64,000 bases of DNA from Parerythrobacter_A sp963838735. Its GTDB lineage: Bacteria; Pseudomonadota; Alphaproteobacteria; Sphingomonadales; Sphingomonadaceae. Shown here piece after piece: positions 17,976-25,589 of the stretch. Location of the stretch: positions 1 through 64,000 of the forward strand of contig CAWISG010000006.1 in assembly GCA_963838735.1 (NCBI GenBank). The letters run 5' to 3'. The number at the start of each line of letters is the position of its first letter. Position 1 is the stretch's first letter. A model generated the notes under the pieces. The model did not search any database. It worked only from the letters and a program-made list of their open reading frames with translations, and was not told the origin of the DNA. Made by a program: the position numbers and the translations under genes.

Positions 17976-18710
17976 ATGACTGCTCCTGCAACGTCCCGCT
18001 TCAAACCGTATCTCCTGCCTGCAATCGTAGGTGCGATCAGTGGTGTTTGCACCGTCCTGCTGTTGACTATCACCGGCGTATTGGGCGGCGGAACAGATCA
18101 CGAGGCGACGCGCGCTTACCTTATCGAGAACCCCGACATCCTGCCCGAAATGGCGCAGGCCTATGACATGCAGCAGGCGCGCGAACGGCTCGCGCAGGCA
18201 GGGGGCGCCGTCACCGAACCCTTCCCCGGCGCCGTGCTGGGCAATCCGGACGGTGCGGTCACGCTGGTAGAGTTCACCGACTACGGTTGCGGCTTTTGCC
18301 GGCAAAGCCGCACCGATGTCGAGGCGCTGATCGCCGCCAATCCCGACTTGCGGGTCGTGGTGCGCGAATGGCCGATCTTCGATGGCAGCGAAGGCGCGGC
18401 ACGCATGGCGCTGGCGGCAGCGGAGCAAGGCAAGTTCGCTGCGTTTCATGCCGCGATGTTTTCGGGCGACGCACCGTCTGCCGCGTCGGTCAGAACGGCG
18501 GCCAAGGCGGCAGGGCTCGACATGGCGCGGGCCGACAGGTTTCTCGAAACGCGGCGTGCCGATGCGGAACTGGCCGCAAATATCGATTTGGCAAACCGGC
18601 TCGGTTTTACCGGTACGCCCAGCTGGGTCGTCGGGGATACCGTGGTGCAGGGTGCTGTCGGACAGGCCGAATTGCAGGCGGCCATCACCGCCGCGCGCGC
18701 CGACACATGA
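17976..18710 (+). CDS. DsbA-family thiol-disulfide oxidoreductase
   Basis: A 244-residue membrane-anchored thioredoxin-fold protein. A single N-terminal hydrophobic segment (about 11-36) anchors it, followed by a short helical region and a DsbA-type domain. The active site is CGFC (C105-C108) in TDYGCGFCRQS, and the cis-Pro loop is GTPSW. Close relatives in alphaproteobacteria act in the periplasm as oxidants or isomerases. It follows the M48 protease gene closely, which fits envelope protein quality control. Confidence 0.85.
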   Translation: MTAPATSRFKPYLLPAIVGAISGVCTVLLLTITGVLGGGTDHEATRAYLIENPDILPEMAQAYDMQQARERLAQAGGAVTEPFPGAVLGNPDGAVTLVEFTDYGCGFCRQSRTDVEALIAANPDLRVVVREWPIFDGSEGAARMALAAAEQGKFAAFHAAMFSGDAPSAASVRTAAKAAGLDMARADRFLETRRADAELAANIDLANRLGFTGTPSWVVGDTVVQGAVGQAELQAAITAARADT

Positions 18711-18766
18711 CCCGGCTTACCGGGCTATGGGCAAAAGCGCGCCTTTTGCGCTAGGATAGCTGGCAG

Positions 18767-20017
18767 ATGGCCGTCCTGCCCTTTCAACCCACGCCGTTCT
18801 TCGCGCAGAAGAACCGGGCATTCTGGAACCTGCAATTCGCAGGCTGGGGCGGCGCGTTTCTGCTGCGCGCAGTGTCGGGACTGGTCAACGATCAGGACGG
18901 CGCGTTTTTCGTCATTATCCTGATCGAGACGATCACCGGCTTTTCCATCAGCACGGTGCTTTCGGCAGTATACGGACAGCTCATCAATCGCCGCCCGCTG
19001 ATCGCATGGGGCGTCAGCGGCCTGTTCCTGATCGTTTCCGTACTGGCGTTTGCCTTCATCGGCGCATGGGTCTTATCGCTGACCAGAGGCGATCCCGAAG
19101 CCGGTTTTACGGCCCAGCTCATCGGTTATCTCATCTATCCGCTGACCCTGCTCGGATCGTGGTCAGCGCTGTATTACGCGATCAACCTGTTCCTGCAGGT
19201 GGAGGAGCAGGCGGACCAGCTGGAACATTTGGAAGCACAGGCCACCAGTGCGCAACTGGCGATGCTGCGATACCAGCTGAACCCGCATTTCCTGTTCAAT
19301 ACGCTGAATTCGATCAGCACGCTGGTGCTGCTGAAACAGACGGAGCCGGCCAATGCGATGCTGACGCGGCTGAGCGCATTCCTGCGTCACACGCTGGTGG
19401 TGCAGCCCGGCGGCAAGGTGACGCTGGCGCAGGAAGTGGACACGCTGAAGCTGTATCTGGGTATCGAGAAGATGCGGTTCGAGGATCGGCTGCGCACGCA
19501 ATTCGATATCGAGGACATTGCCTGCAAGGCGCGCCTGCCCTCAATGTTGCTGCAACCGCTGATCGAGAACGCCATCAAATATGCGGTTTCTCCGCTGGAA
19601 GAAGGCGCGCGGATCACCCTGAAGGCGCAACGTGTCGGGCAACGGTTGCGGATCGCGGTGTCCGATACCGGGCCGGGGTTGCCGGGAGGCAATGGCACCA
19701 GCAAGTCCGCGCTGCTCGATCTGCCGCCCTCCGCCGTCGCCAAGACCAGCGGAATCAGCAATCCCGCCGATACCCGTGCCGCATCGACCGGCGTAGGCCT
19801 TGCCAACATTCGCGACCGGCTCGCGCAGGCTTATGGCGAGGAACACCTGTTCGAAATTCGCACGCCGCCCGATGGCGGTTTTTCGGTGGTGATCGAAATT
19901 CCGTTCGACACTGAAACGCCGGAAGTGGAGCTGGCGAGTATAGCCAGCCCGGCGACCGCGCCGCTATTACCGCCGGCCACAGCCAGGCACGTCCTGGGAC
20001 AATCGATAGGAAACTGA
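18767..20017 (+). CDS. LytS/YpdA-type sensor histidine kinase
   Basis: A 416-residue membrane histidine kinase. Four or more hydrophobic segments fill residues 20-145, followed by a coiled-coil stretch (QVEEQADQLEHLEAQ). The kinase domain has the His motif of the LytS class in LNPHFLFNTLNS. The ATP-binding N box (PLIENAIKYA) and G boxes (DTGPGLPGG, GVGLANIRDRL) follow. No extracellular sensor domain is present, so the signal may be sensed in the membrane. The response regulator starts directly after its stop with no gap. Confidence 0.9.
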   Translation: MAVLPFQPTPFFAQKNRAFWNLQFAGWGGAFLLRAVSGLVNDQDGAFFVIILIETITGFSISTVLSAVYGQLINRRPLIAWGVSGLFLIVSVLAFAFIGAWVLSLTRGDPEAGFTAQLIGYLIYPLTLLGSWSALYYAINLFLQVEEQADQLEHLEAQATSAQLAMLRYQLNPHFLFNTLNSISTLVLLKQTEPANAMLTRLSAFLRHTLVVQPGGKVTLAQEVDTLKLYLGIEKMRFEDRLRTQFDIEDIACKARLPSMLLQPLIENAIKYAVSPLEEGARITLKAQRVGQRLRIAVSDTGPGLPGGNGTSKSALLDLPPSAVAKTSGISNPADTRAASTGVGLANIRDRLAQAYGEEHLFEIRTPPDGGFSVVIEIPFDTETPEVELASIASPATAPLLPPATARHVLGQSIGN

Positions 20018-20815
20018 ATGCCCATCCGCACCATTCTCGTCGACGATGAAAAACTGGCGATCCAGGGGCTGCAACTGCGCCTGGAAGCGTATGAGGATGT
20101 CGAGATCATCGACACCTGCAACAATGGCCGCGAAGCCATACGCAAGATCAAGACGCTGAAGCCCGACCTGGTTTTCCTCGATATCCAGATGCCCGGCTTC
20201 GACGGGTTTTCGGTGGTGAAAGGCGTAATGGAAATCGCCCCGCCGCTGATCGTCTTCGTCACCGCCTATCAGGAACATGCTGTGCGCGCGTTCGAGGCCA
20301 ATGCGGTGAATTACTTGATGAAGCCGGTGGACGAAGACAAGCTGCGCGACACATTGGAGCGGGTCCGGATCCGGCTGGCGGAGAAACGCTCGACCGACGA
20401 TGTGGAAGCGCTGAAGCATGTCCTCGCCGAAGTCGCGCCCGAAGCCGCCGAGGAGTTCACCGACGGGGACGGCGAAGCCGCCGAACGGTTCGAGAAGCTG
20501 ATCAACGTAAAGGATCGCGGCCAGATTTTCCGCGTGGAAGTGGGCAGCATCGAACATATCGAGGCGGCGGGCGACTATATGTGCATCTATACCGGCGACA
20601 ATTCGCTGATCCTGCGCGAAACGATGAAGGATCTGGAACGGCGGCTGGACCCGCGCAAATTCCAGCGCGTCCACCGCTCCACCATCGTCAATTTGGACCA
20701 GGTCCGGCAGGTGAAGCCGCACACCAATGGCGAATGCTTCCTCGTGCTGAGTTCAGGCGCGGAAGTGAAAGTGTCGCGCAGTTACCGCGATGTGGTCGCT
20801 CGGTTCGTGCATTGA
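20018..20815 (+). CDS. LytTR-type response regulator
   Basis: A 265-residue two-domain regulator. The receiver domain has the acidic pair D9/D10, the phospho-acceptor D55 in LVFLDIQMPG and the Lys in YLMKPV. The C-terminal LytTR DNA-binding domain spans about 165-265 and includes the family stretch FQRVHRSTIVNLDQV. The ATG directly abuts the kinase stop, so the pair is one operon. Targets cannot be told from sequence. A second LytS/LytTR pair lies at 50.9-52.9 kb. Confidence 0.92.
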   Translation: MPIRTILVDDEKLAIQGLQLRLEAYEDVEIIDTCNNGREAIRKIKTLKPDLVFLDIQMPGFDGFSVVKGVMEIAPPLIVFVTAYQEHAVRAFEANAVNYLMKPVDEDKLRDTLERVRIRLAEKRSTDDVEALKHVLAEVAPEAAEEFTDGDGEAAERFEKLINVKDRGQIFRVEVGSIEHIEAAGDYMCIYTGDNSLILRETMKDLERRLDPRKFQRVHRSTIVNLDQVRQVKPHTNGECFLVLSSGAEVKVSRSYRDVVARFVH

Positions 20816-20824
20816 AGTCGCACG

Positions 20825-20856
20825 CGTCGTTGCGAGGAGCGAAGCGACGCGGCAAT
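20825..20856. repeat. REP-like intergenic repeat
   Basis: A short sequence around TTGCGAGGAGCGAAGCGACG with flanking complementary arms (GCGTCG at 20824-20829, CGACGC at 20845-20850). Sequences of this form (TTGCGAGSnnGCGAAGC) are common dispersed intergenic repeats in alphaproteobacteria. It lies between the LytTR regulator and nadC. Only one copy is seen in this window. Confidence 0.45.
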
Positions 20857-20885
20857 ACAGAGCGTTACGGCGATAAGGAAGCCTG

Positions 20886-21746
20886 ATGACATTCGACCTC
20901 GAAGGCTTCGACCTAGCTTGCTTCGTCCGGAATACACTGGATGAGGATCTGGGCACGGGACTGCCCGGCGGCGGGCGCGATATTACGTCGGAAAGCGTCA
21001 TCCCCGCCGATGCGCGGTTTGCCGGGGTGATGGACAGCCGCGATCCTGTGACCGTTGCCGGACTGCCAATCGCCGCCGCGTTTTTCAGCGCGCTCAATCC
21101 CGATGTCGAGATCGACATACTCGTCGGGGAAGGCGAAGCCGCCGCCGCCGGTACCGACCTCATGCGCCTGTCCGGAAATGCCCGCGCCATGCTGACGGCG
21201 GAGCGCAGCGCGCTCAATACGGTGCAGCACCTGTCCGGCATCGCCACCATGACCGCCGCCTATGTCGCGGCGATGGACAATCCGGCCTGCACCCTGCTCG
21301 ACACGCGCAAGACCATTCCGGGCCTGCGGATGCTGGAGAAATACGCGGTGCGGATGGGCGGCGCGGCGAACCACCGCATGGGTCTGTGGGATGCCGCGAT
21401 GATAAAGGACAATCATGTGCTGGTCGCCGGATCGGTCGGCGCGGCGGTGGCGCGCGCGGTCGAGGCGGGCGTGACCGAGATCATTTGCGAAGTGGACCGG
21501 CTGGACCAGATCGAGCCCGCGCTGTCCGCCGGGGCGACTCGCCTGCTGCTCGACAATATGGCGCCGCCGATACTGCGCGAGGCGGTCGGCATCGTGGCGG
21601 GACGGGTGCCGACCGAGGCAAGCGGCGGGATCGACATGAGCACCATCGCCGCCAAGGCCGCGACGGGGGTAGATTTCGTATCGGTCGGGCGGCTGACGCA
21701 AAGCGCGCCTGCCGCCGATATCGGGCTGGATTTTACTGCTCTGTGA
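20886..21746 (+). CDS. nadC: Nicotinate-nucleotide pyrophosphorylase (quinolinate phosphoribosyltransferase)
   Basis: A 286-residue enzyme that joins quinolinate and PRPP to give nicotinate mononucleotide, CO2 and pyrophosphate in de novo NAD synthesis. Family marks are LNTVQHLSGIAT, LLDTRKTIPGLR, KYAVRMGGAANHRMGL, IKDNH and the late ASGGI and DFVSVGRLT phosphate-binding segments. Length and domain order are normal. nadA and nadB are not in the window. A REP-like repeat lies just upstream. Confidence 0.95.
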   Translation: MTFDLEGFDLACFVRNTLDEDLGTGLPGGGRDITSESVIPADARFAGVMDSRDPVTVAGLPIAAAFFSALNPDVEIDILVGEGEAAAAGTDLMRLSGNARAMLTAERSALNTVQHLSGIATMTAAYVAAMDNPACTLLDTRKTIPGLRMLEKYAVRMGGAANHRMGLWDAAMIKDNHVLVAGSVGAAVARAVEAGVTEIICEVDRLDQIEPALSAGATRLLLDNMAPPILREAVGIVAGRVPTEASGGIDMSTIAAKAATGVDFVSVGRLTQSAPAADIGLDFTAL

Positions 21747-21764
21747 CGAGGCTATGAAGCGGTC

Positions 21765-22466
21765 ATGATGGGGAGGGCAGCAATGATGCTTGTGGCGATG
21801 TCGCTACCGGTCGCTGCAGTCGCGCAAAGTTACCAGTGCCGCATGCCTGCCCGCGTCGCCGTTCCGACCGTGACGCCCGACGGGCCGCAGCGGCGGACAC
21901 CGGTATCCGGCTATACGCTGGCACTGAGCTGGTCTCCGGAGTTTTGCAAGGGACGCGAGCGGGATGCGCGCCATCGTATCCAGTGTTCGGGGCGCAATGG
22001 CCGCTTCGGTTTCATCGCGCATGGTCTGTGGCCTGAAAGCCGTACACGCTGGCCGCAATGGTGTGGATCGTCGCGCGCGCTTTCGCCGCAAGAGACACGC
22101 CGCAATATGTGCATGAGCCCATCGACTGCCCTCCTGGCGCGGCAGTGGGCAAAGCACGGCAGCTGCATGACGCGCAAACCCGAAACCTATTTCAAGGTAT
22201 CGCGCATCCTGTTCGATTCGCTGCAATTCCCCGACATGGCACGGCTGTCACGCGAGGACGGGCTGACGGCGGACCGGTTGCGGCAGGAGTTTGCGCGGCT
22301 GAACCGTGGCATCGGGGCCGAATCTGTCGGACTGAAGGTAAACCGGCGCGGCTGGTTGCAGGAAATGCGGCTTTGCTACGACAAAAGGTTCCGCCCCCGG
22401 TCCTGCGACACTGCTCGTTTTGGGCCGAGCGACAGCGCGCCGCTCAAAATCTGGCGCGGTTTGTAA
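21765..22466 (+). CDS. Ribonuclease T2-family protein, exported
   Basis: A 233-residue protein with a signal peptide (about 1-20, ending AVAQ) and the two T2 active-site segments: FIAHGLWP (H86) and QWAKHGSC (K130, H131). In well-studied T2 enzymes the second segment is HEWxKHGTC; here the His-Glu pair before Trp is Arg-Gln (R126-Q127), so a residue usually counted as catalytic is changed. Eight or more cysteines suggest disulfides. It would cleave RNA in the periplasm or outside the cell if active. It converges on tadA. Confidence 0.85.
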   Translation: MMGRAAMMLVAMSLPVAAVAQSYQCRMPARVAVPTVTPDGPQRRTPVSGYTLALSWSPEFCKGRERDARHRIQCSGRNGRFGFIAHGLWPESRTRWPQWCGSSRALSPQETRRNMCMSPSTALLARQWAKHGSCMTRKPETYFKVSRILFDSLQFPDMARLSREDGLTADRLRQEFARLNRGIGAESVGLKVNRRGWLQEMRLCYDKRFRPRSCDTARFGPSDSAPLKIWRGL

Positions 22467-22474
22467 GCGCCGCG

Positions 22475-22930
22475 TTACCGCAGCTGTTCGAAAAACGCCT
22501 TCAGCAGCGCGCTCCCTTCAGTCTCGCCGATACCGCGATAGATATCGGGGCGGTGCATGGTTTGCGGATGCGCGAAGACCCGCGCGCCATGGTCGACCCC
22601 GCCGCCCTTCGGGTCCGGCGCGGCGTAATACAGTGCACTGATACGGGCGTGGGATATTGCCCCTGCGCACATCGCACACGGTTCCAGCGTCACCCACAGC
22701 GAACACCCACCCAGACGGTCTCTACCAAGTCTGCGCGCGGCATCCCGGATGGCAATGATCTCGGCGTGTGCGGTGGGGTCGCTGCCGCTGCGGGTCCGGT
22801 TGCGCCCCTCGCCAACGCGCTGCGCACCGTGCATCACCACCGCGCCGACCGGCACTTCACCCGCATCCGCCGCCTCTTGCGCCAGAGCGAGCGCGCGCTG
22901 CATCGGTTCGGGAAGGGGCCAGCGTGCCAT
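22475..22930 (-). CDS. tadA: tRNA-specific adenosine deaminase
   Basis: A 151-residue zinc deaminase that converts the wobble adenosine of tRNA-Arg(ACG) to inosine. The zinc and proton-shuttle motifs are HAE (H55, E57) and PCAMC (C85, C88). ATG 22930 (MARWPLPEPMQ) is chosen; the longer frame to 22981 adds a basic leader unlike the family and would overlap the region of the rpmB promoter. It converges on the RNase T2 gene with 8 bases between the stops. Confidence 0.93.
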   Translation of the reverse strand: MARWPLPEPMQRALALAQEAADAGEVPVGAVVMHGAQRVGEGRNRTRSGSDPTAHAEIIAIRDAARRLGRDRLGGCSLWVTLEPCAMCAGAISHARISALYYAAPDPKGGGVDHGARVFAHPQTMHRPDIYRGIGETEGSALLKAFFEQLR

Positions 22931-22970
22931 GCGCTCTCGTGCTACCCGCCCTGTTACAACGCGGCAATGT

Positions 22971-23002
22971 GCTTGACGCAAGCCCCCGCTTTGCCTAGAC
23001 GC
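22971..23002 (+). promoter_or_regulatory. Predicted rpmB promoter
   Basis: TTGACG (22973-22978), a 17-base spacer, then TAGACG (22996-23001). The extended form GCTTGAC-N11-CTTTG-C-A-ACGC is shared with the sequence before rplM (48398-48429), another ribosomal protein gene, which supports both as promoters. Confidence 0.55.
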
Positions 23003-23079
23003 GCCGCCTTGGCCGGACCCTGCGCGTGTGCGCGAAACCGGCGATTTTCGAACACGCTTAGACCGAACGAGAGAACACC

Positions 23080-23370
23080 ATGTCGCGTATTTGCGAACTG
23101 ACCGGCAAAGGTCGCCTGACGGGCAACAATGTCAGCCACGCCAACAACCGTACCAAGCGGGTGTTCCTGCCCAATCTGCAGAACGTAACGCTGTTGAGCG
23201 AATCGCTGGATCGCGGGTTCAAGTTCCGCGTGTCGACGCATGGCCTGCGCTCGGTCGAACACAATGGCGGGCTCGACAACTGGTTGATGAAGACCAAGGA
23301 CGAAAAGCTGAGCGCGCGCGCCCTGAAGGTGAAGCGCGAATTGAAAAAGGCCGCGAAAGCCGCCGCCTGA
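23080..23370 (+). CDS. rpmB: 50S ribosomal protein L28
   Basis: A 96-residue ribosomal protein of the alphaproteobacterial length. The beginning MSRICELTGKG and the stretch GNNVSHANNRTKRVFLPN are typical of L28. The basic, Ala-rich C-terminus binds rRNA. It is a single-gene unit behind a predicted promoter 80-110 bases upstream. The convergent gene on the minus strand starts its 3' end eight bases after the stop. Confidence 0.96.
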   Translation: MSRICELTGKGRLTGNNVSHANNRTKRVFLPNLQNVTLLSESLDRGFKFRVSTHGLRSVEHNGGLDNWLMKTKDEKLSARALKVKRELKKAAKAAA

Positions 23371-23377
23371 TGCTCGC

Positions 23378-24391
23378 CTAGCGTGGGGCTGCAATAGCCC
23401 CGTGCGGCTGCCACGATAATCGCAACAGCAATGTACGCTGGAACGTGGCGAAATTGTCGTCCGCGATCAGCCATATGTCCGCGCCGCCAGCGGCGCGCGC
23501 TACGACATCAATGCCTTCGTAATTGTCGCTTGGGATCGGCGGTGCGATGGACGCGATGGCCCGCCCCGTCCAGGTTCCGCCTGCGACGATATCCTGCGGA
23601 TCGGCAAGCAGCACCCTGGTTTCGAACCGTGGCGGCAATGCGAGAATGAAACGGCGCACCAGTATCAGCACGCGCCCGTCGGGCAACTGCGCCATATCGA
23701 CCGGGCGATATCCCGATGGCGGCGTGAAGGTGAACGCAGCCACTTTCGGGCTCTCCACCGGATCGCCCGCGAACAGCAGGGCGGCATGCTCGGTGCCATA
23801 GGTCGCACGCGGACCTTCCGACAGCACGATGAACCGTCCGTCGGCCAAGCGTACCATCGCTTCGGGTCCGGAGTTCTCGCCCCAATGTTCCATTACGCTT
23901 GGCCTGACCCTTACCGCATCGCCCATCGAGGCGTTGCGCCGTTCGATGAGATTGCGCCCTTCATAGGCGAACCATAGCCTGCCAGTTGCACGGTCGCTGG
24001 TGACCGCCTCCATATCAATGGCGTCCTTGGTATTCGCAACCGATCCGGCGATGGTGCCAAATGCCGGTGCGCCGCCGTCGAGGTCGAACCGCAGGTACCG
24101 GCCACGGTCGCTGGCGGCGAAAAAGGCCGGGGCGTCGCCTTCCCCCTGCACCAGCAGAGCTGAATATCCGCCGAAGTGCGTGTCTTCGCTCGACAGTTCC
24201 CAAGCAGCCACCGCCGTCGCATCGGGTCCGGCTTTGGTGCGCGGCAATTCGAGCGGCGTCACAGCAAGCAGCGGTTGCAAGTCGGATTCCGGATGCGCCG
24301 AACGCAGCCAGGTGCCGGGTGCAAGCACCAGCGCCAGCACAGCGATGGCGACGATACGGACAGCCCTTTGGCGCGCGCGATAGTGCGGCAC
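23378..24391 (-). CDS. Esterase-like (phytase-like beta-propeller) exported protein
   Basis: A 337-residue protein with an N-terminal hydrophobic segment (about 11-30) that is a signal peptide or anchor. The rest is beta-rich with repeated blade-like elements (FGGYSALLVQ, AIDMEAVTSD, GPEAMVRLADGRF, NYEGIDVVAR) of the family annotated as esterase-like activity of phytase. Enzyme activity is not established for this family. It follows the M23 peptidase gene by 11 bases on the same strand, so the two are probably one operon with DUF2093. Confidence 0.75.
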   Translation of the reverse strand: MPHYRARQRAVRIVAIAVLALVLAPGTWLRSAHPESDLQPLLAVTPLELPRTKAGPDATAVAAWELSSEDTHFGGYSALLVQGEGDAPAFFAASDRGRYLRFDLDGGAPAFGTIAGSVANTKDAIDMEAVTSDRATGRLWFAYEGRNLIERRNASMGDAVRVRPSVMEHWGENSGPEAMVRLADGRFIVLSEGPRATYGTEHAALLFAGDPVESPKVAAFTFTPPSGYRPVDMAQLPDGRVLILVRRFILALPPRFETRVLLADPQDIVAGGTWTGRAIASIAPPIPSDNYEGIDVVARAAGGADIWLIADDNFATFQRTLLLRLSWQPHGAIAAPR

Positions 24392-24402
24392 GGCGTGGCG
24401 GC

Positions 24403-25344
24403 TCAGGGCATCGGCCCGGTAAACAGCAGCGGGTCAAGCCGGGCTGAACGCCATTTCAGGCCCCAGTGCAGATGTGGCCCGGTCGCGCGCCCGGTGCTGC
24501 CGATATCGCCAATATACTGGCCCTGCCGCACGGTCTCGCCTTCGCTTACTGCAATCTTCGAACAATGCAGGAATGCACTGTTCAGCCCGTTGCCGTGGTC
24601 AATAATGAGCAGATAGCCTTCCAGGCTGAATGGCCTGTCGCTGGCCAGGGTCACCACGCCATCGGCGGGCGCGACGAAGGGCGTTCCGGTGGGTCGGGCG
24701 ACATCGATGCCCGAATGGTAGCTGCCCGGTTCGCCGCGATAGATCCGCTGCGACCCAAAGCGACCCGAAATGCGGCCCGTCACCGGCCAAATGAAATCCT
24801 GCCGCCATCCGCCGATATCCGCATCGACACTGCGCGCCGCATTGATCTGTGCCAGTTCGGGGCGGCGGCGGCGCAGGAAGCTGGCACTGGGCCCGCCACT
24901 GCGGCGCGCCACATTGACTCGTTCCAGGTTCCAGCTGCGCGGCGACACGGTCAGGGGGCTTTCGACACGGCTTCCGTCCGCCAGCGTAGCGCGCAACGTG
25001 GCGGTCGTATCCGCATCGCGGTCGAACGCGGCGAAGAAGCGGCCGGTGTCGTCCAGCACCAGCGCGGTTCCGTCCAGCGTTGCGGTAACCGTCCCGGCGG
25101 GTGCCTGCCCACGCAGCCAGCCGCCCTGCGTCAGCTCGCCATCGAAAAGAAAGGTGGAGGGTCCGGCGGGCGGTTCGGGCAGTACCGGCTCCGGCGGCGG
25201 AGCAGACGTTGGCGTGGCAACCGCCTGCACCACCTCGGTCGGGGCAGCCGTAACCGCTTCCTGCTCGACCTGTCCGGTACTGCACGATGTGCATGCAAGA
25301 ACGCCTGCGAAGGCAGGAATGGCGCGTAAAAAACCCGTCATCAT
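24403..25344 (-). CDS. M23-family metallopeptidase lipoprotein
   Basis: A 313-residue lipoprotein with a signal peptide ending in the lipobox LACTSC. A Pro/Ala-rich linker and a beta domain follow (about 60-150). The C-terminal LytM/M23 domain has YHSGIDVA and HLHWGLKW, the zinc-binding His/Asp and HxH elements. It could cut peptidoglycan cross-links, or, if degenerate, act as an activator like EnvC. The ATG at 25344 overlaps the stop of the DUF2093 gene (ATGATGA), so they are coupled. A longer frame to 25455 lacks a signal sequence at its start and was rejected. Confidence 0.85.
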   Translation of the reverse strand: MMTGFLRAIPAFAGVLACTSCSTGQVEQEAVTAAPTEVVQAVATPTSAPPPEPVLPEPPAGPSTFLFDGELTQGGWLRGQAPAGTVTATLDGTALVLDDTGRFFAAFDRDADTTATLRATLADGSRVESPLTVSPRSWNLERVNVARRSGGPSASFLRRRRPELAQINAARSVDADIGGWRQDFIWPVTGRISGRFGSQRIYRGEPGSYHSGIDVARPTGTPFVAPADGVVTLASDRPFSLEGYLLIIDHGNGLNSAFLHCSKIAVSEGETVRQGQYIGDIGSTGRATGPHLHWGLKWRSARLDPLLFTGPMP

Positions 25345-25553
25345 CCGCCCCGCAAACGCTGCGTCGCGGCCTGCGCGCTGGCGTAGGGTTCCTGATGATC
25401 GACGCTCCAGTAGCGCAATTCTTCGAGCGGTACCGCAACACCCGTCATAGCGCACACGACGTGAGAGCCCGCGCGCAAAACGCGGAACCCGTTCGGCCCG
25501 TAGGCCAGCTTCGCTTCGGCGGAACCGCCCGTATTTCCCGGTGACATCAACAT
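25341..25553 (-). CDS. DUF2093 domain protein
   Basis: A 70-residue protein of the DUF2093 family, found mainly in alphaproteobacteria. The recognisable segment is LAYGPNGFRVLRAGSHVVCA, then PLEELRYWSVDHQEPYAS. Function is unknown. The start at 25553 (MLMSPGNTG) suits family length; a start at 25589 adds 12 residues. It lies between xseA and the M23 peptidase gene, all on the minus strand, a linkage common in sphingomonads. Confidence 0.85.
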   Translation of the reverse strand: MLMSPGNTGGSAEAKLAYGPNGFRVLRAGSHVVCAMTGVAVPLEELRYWSVDHQEPYASAQAATQRLRGG

Positions 25554-25589
25554 GGGTGGCGTACTACCAGCCTGCCGGACACCATACAA

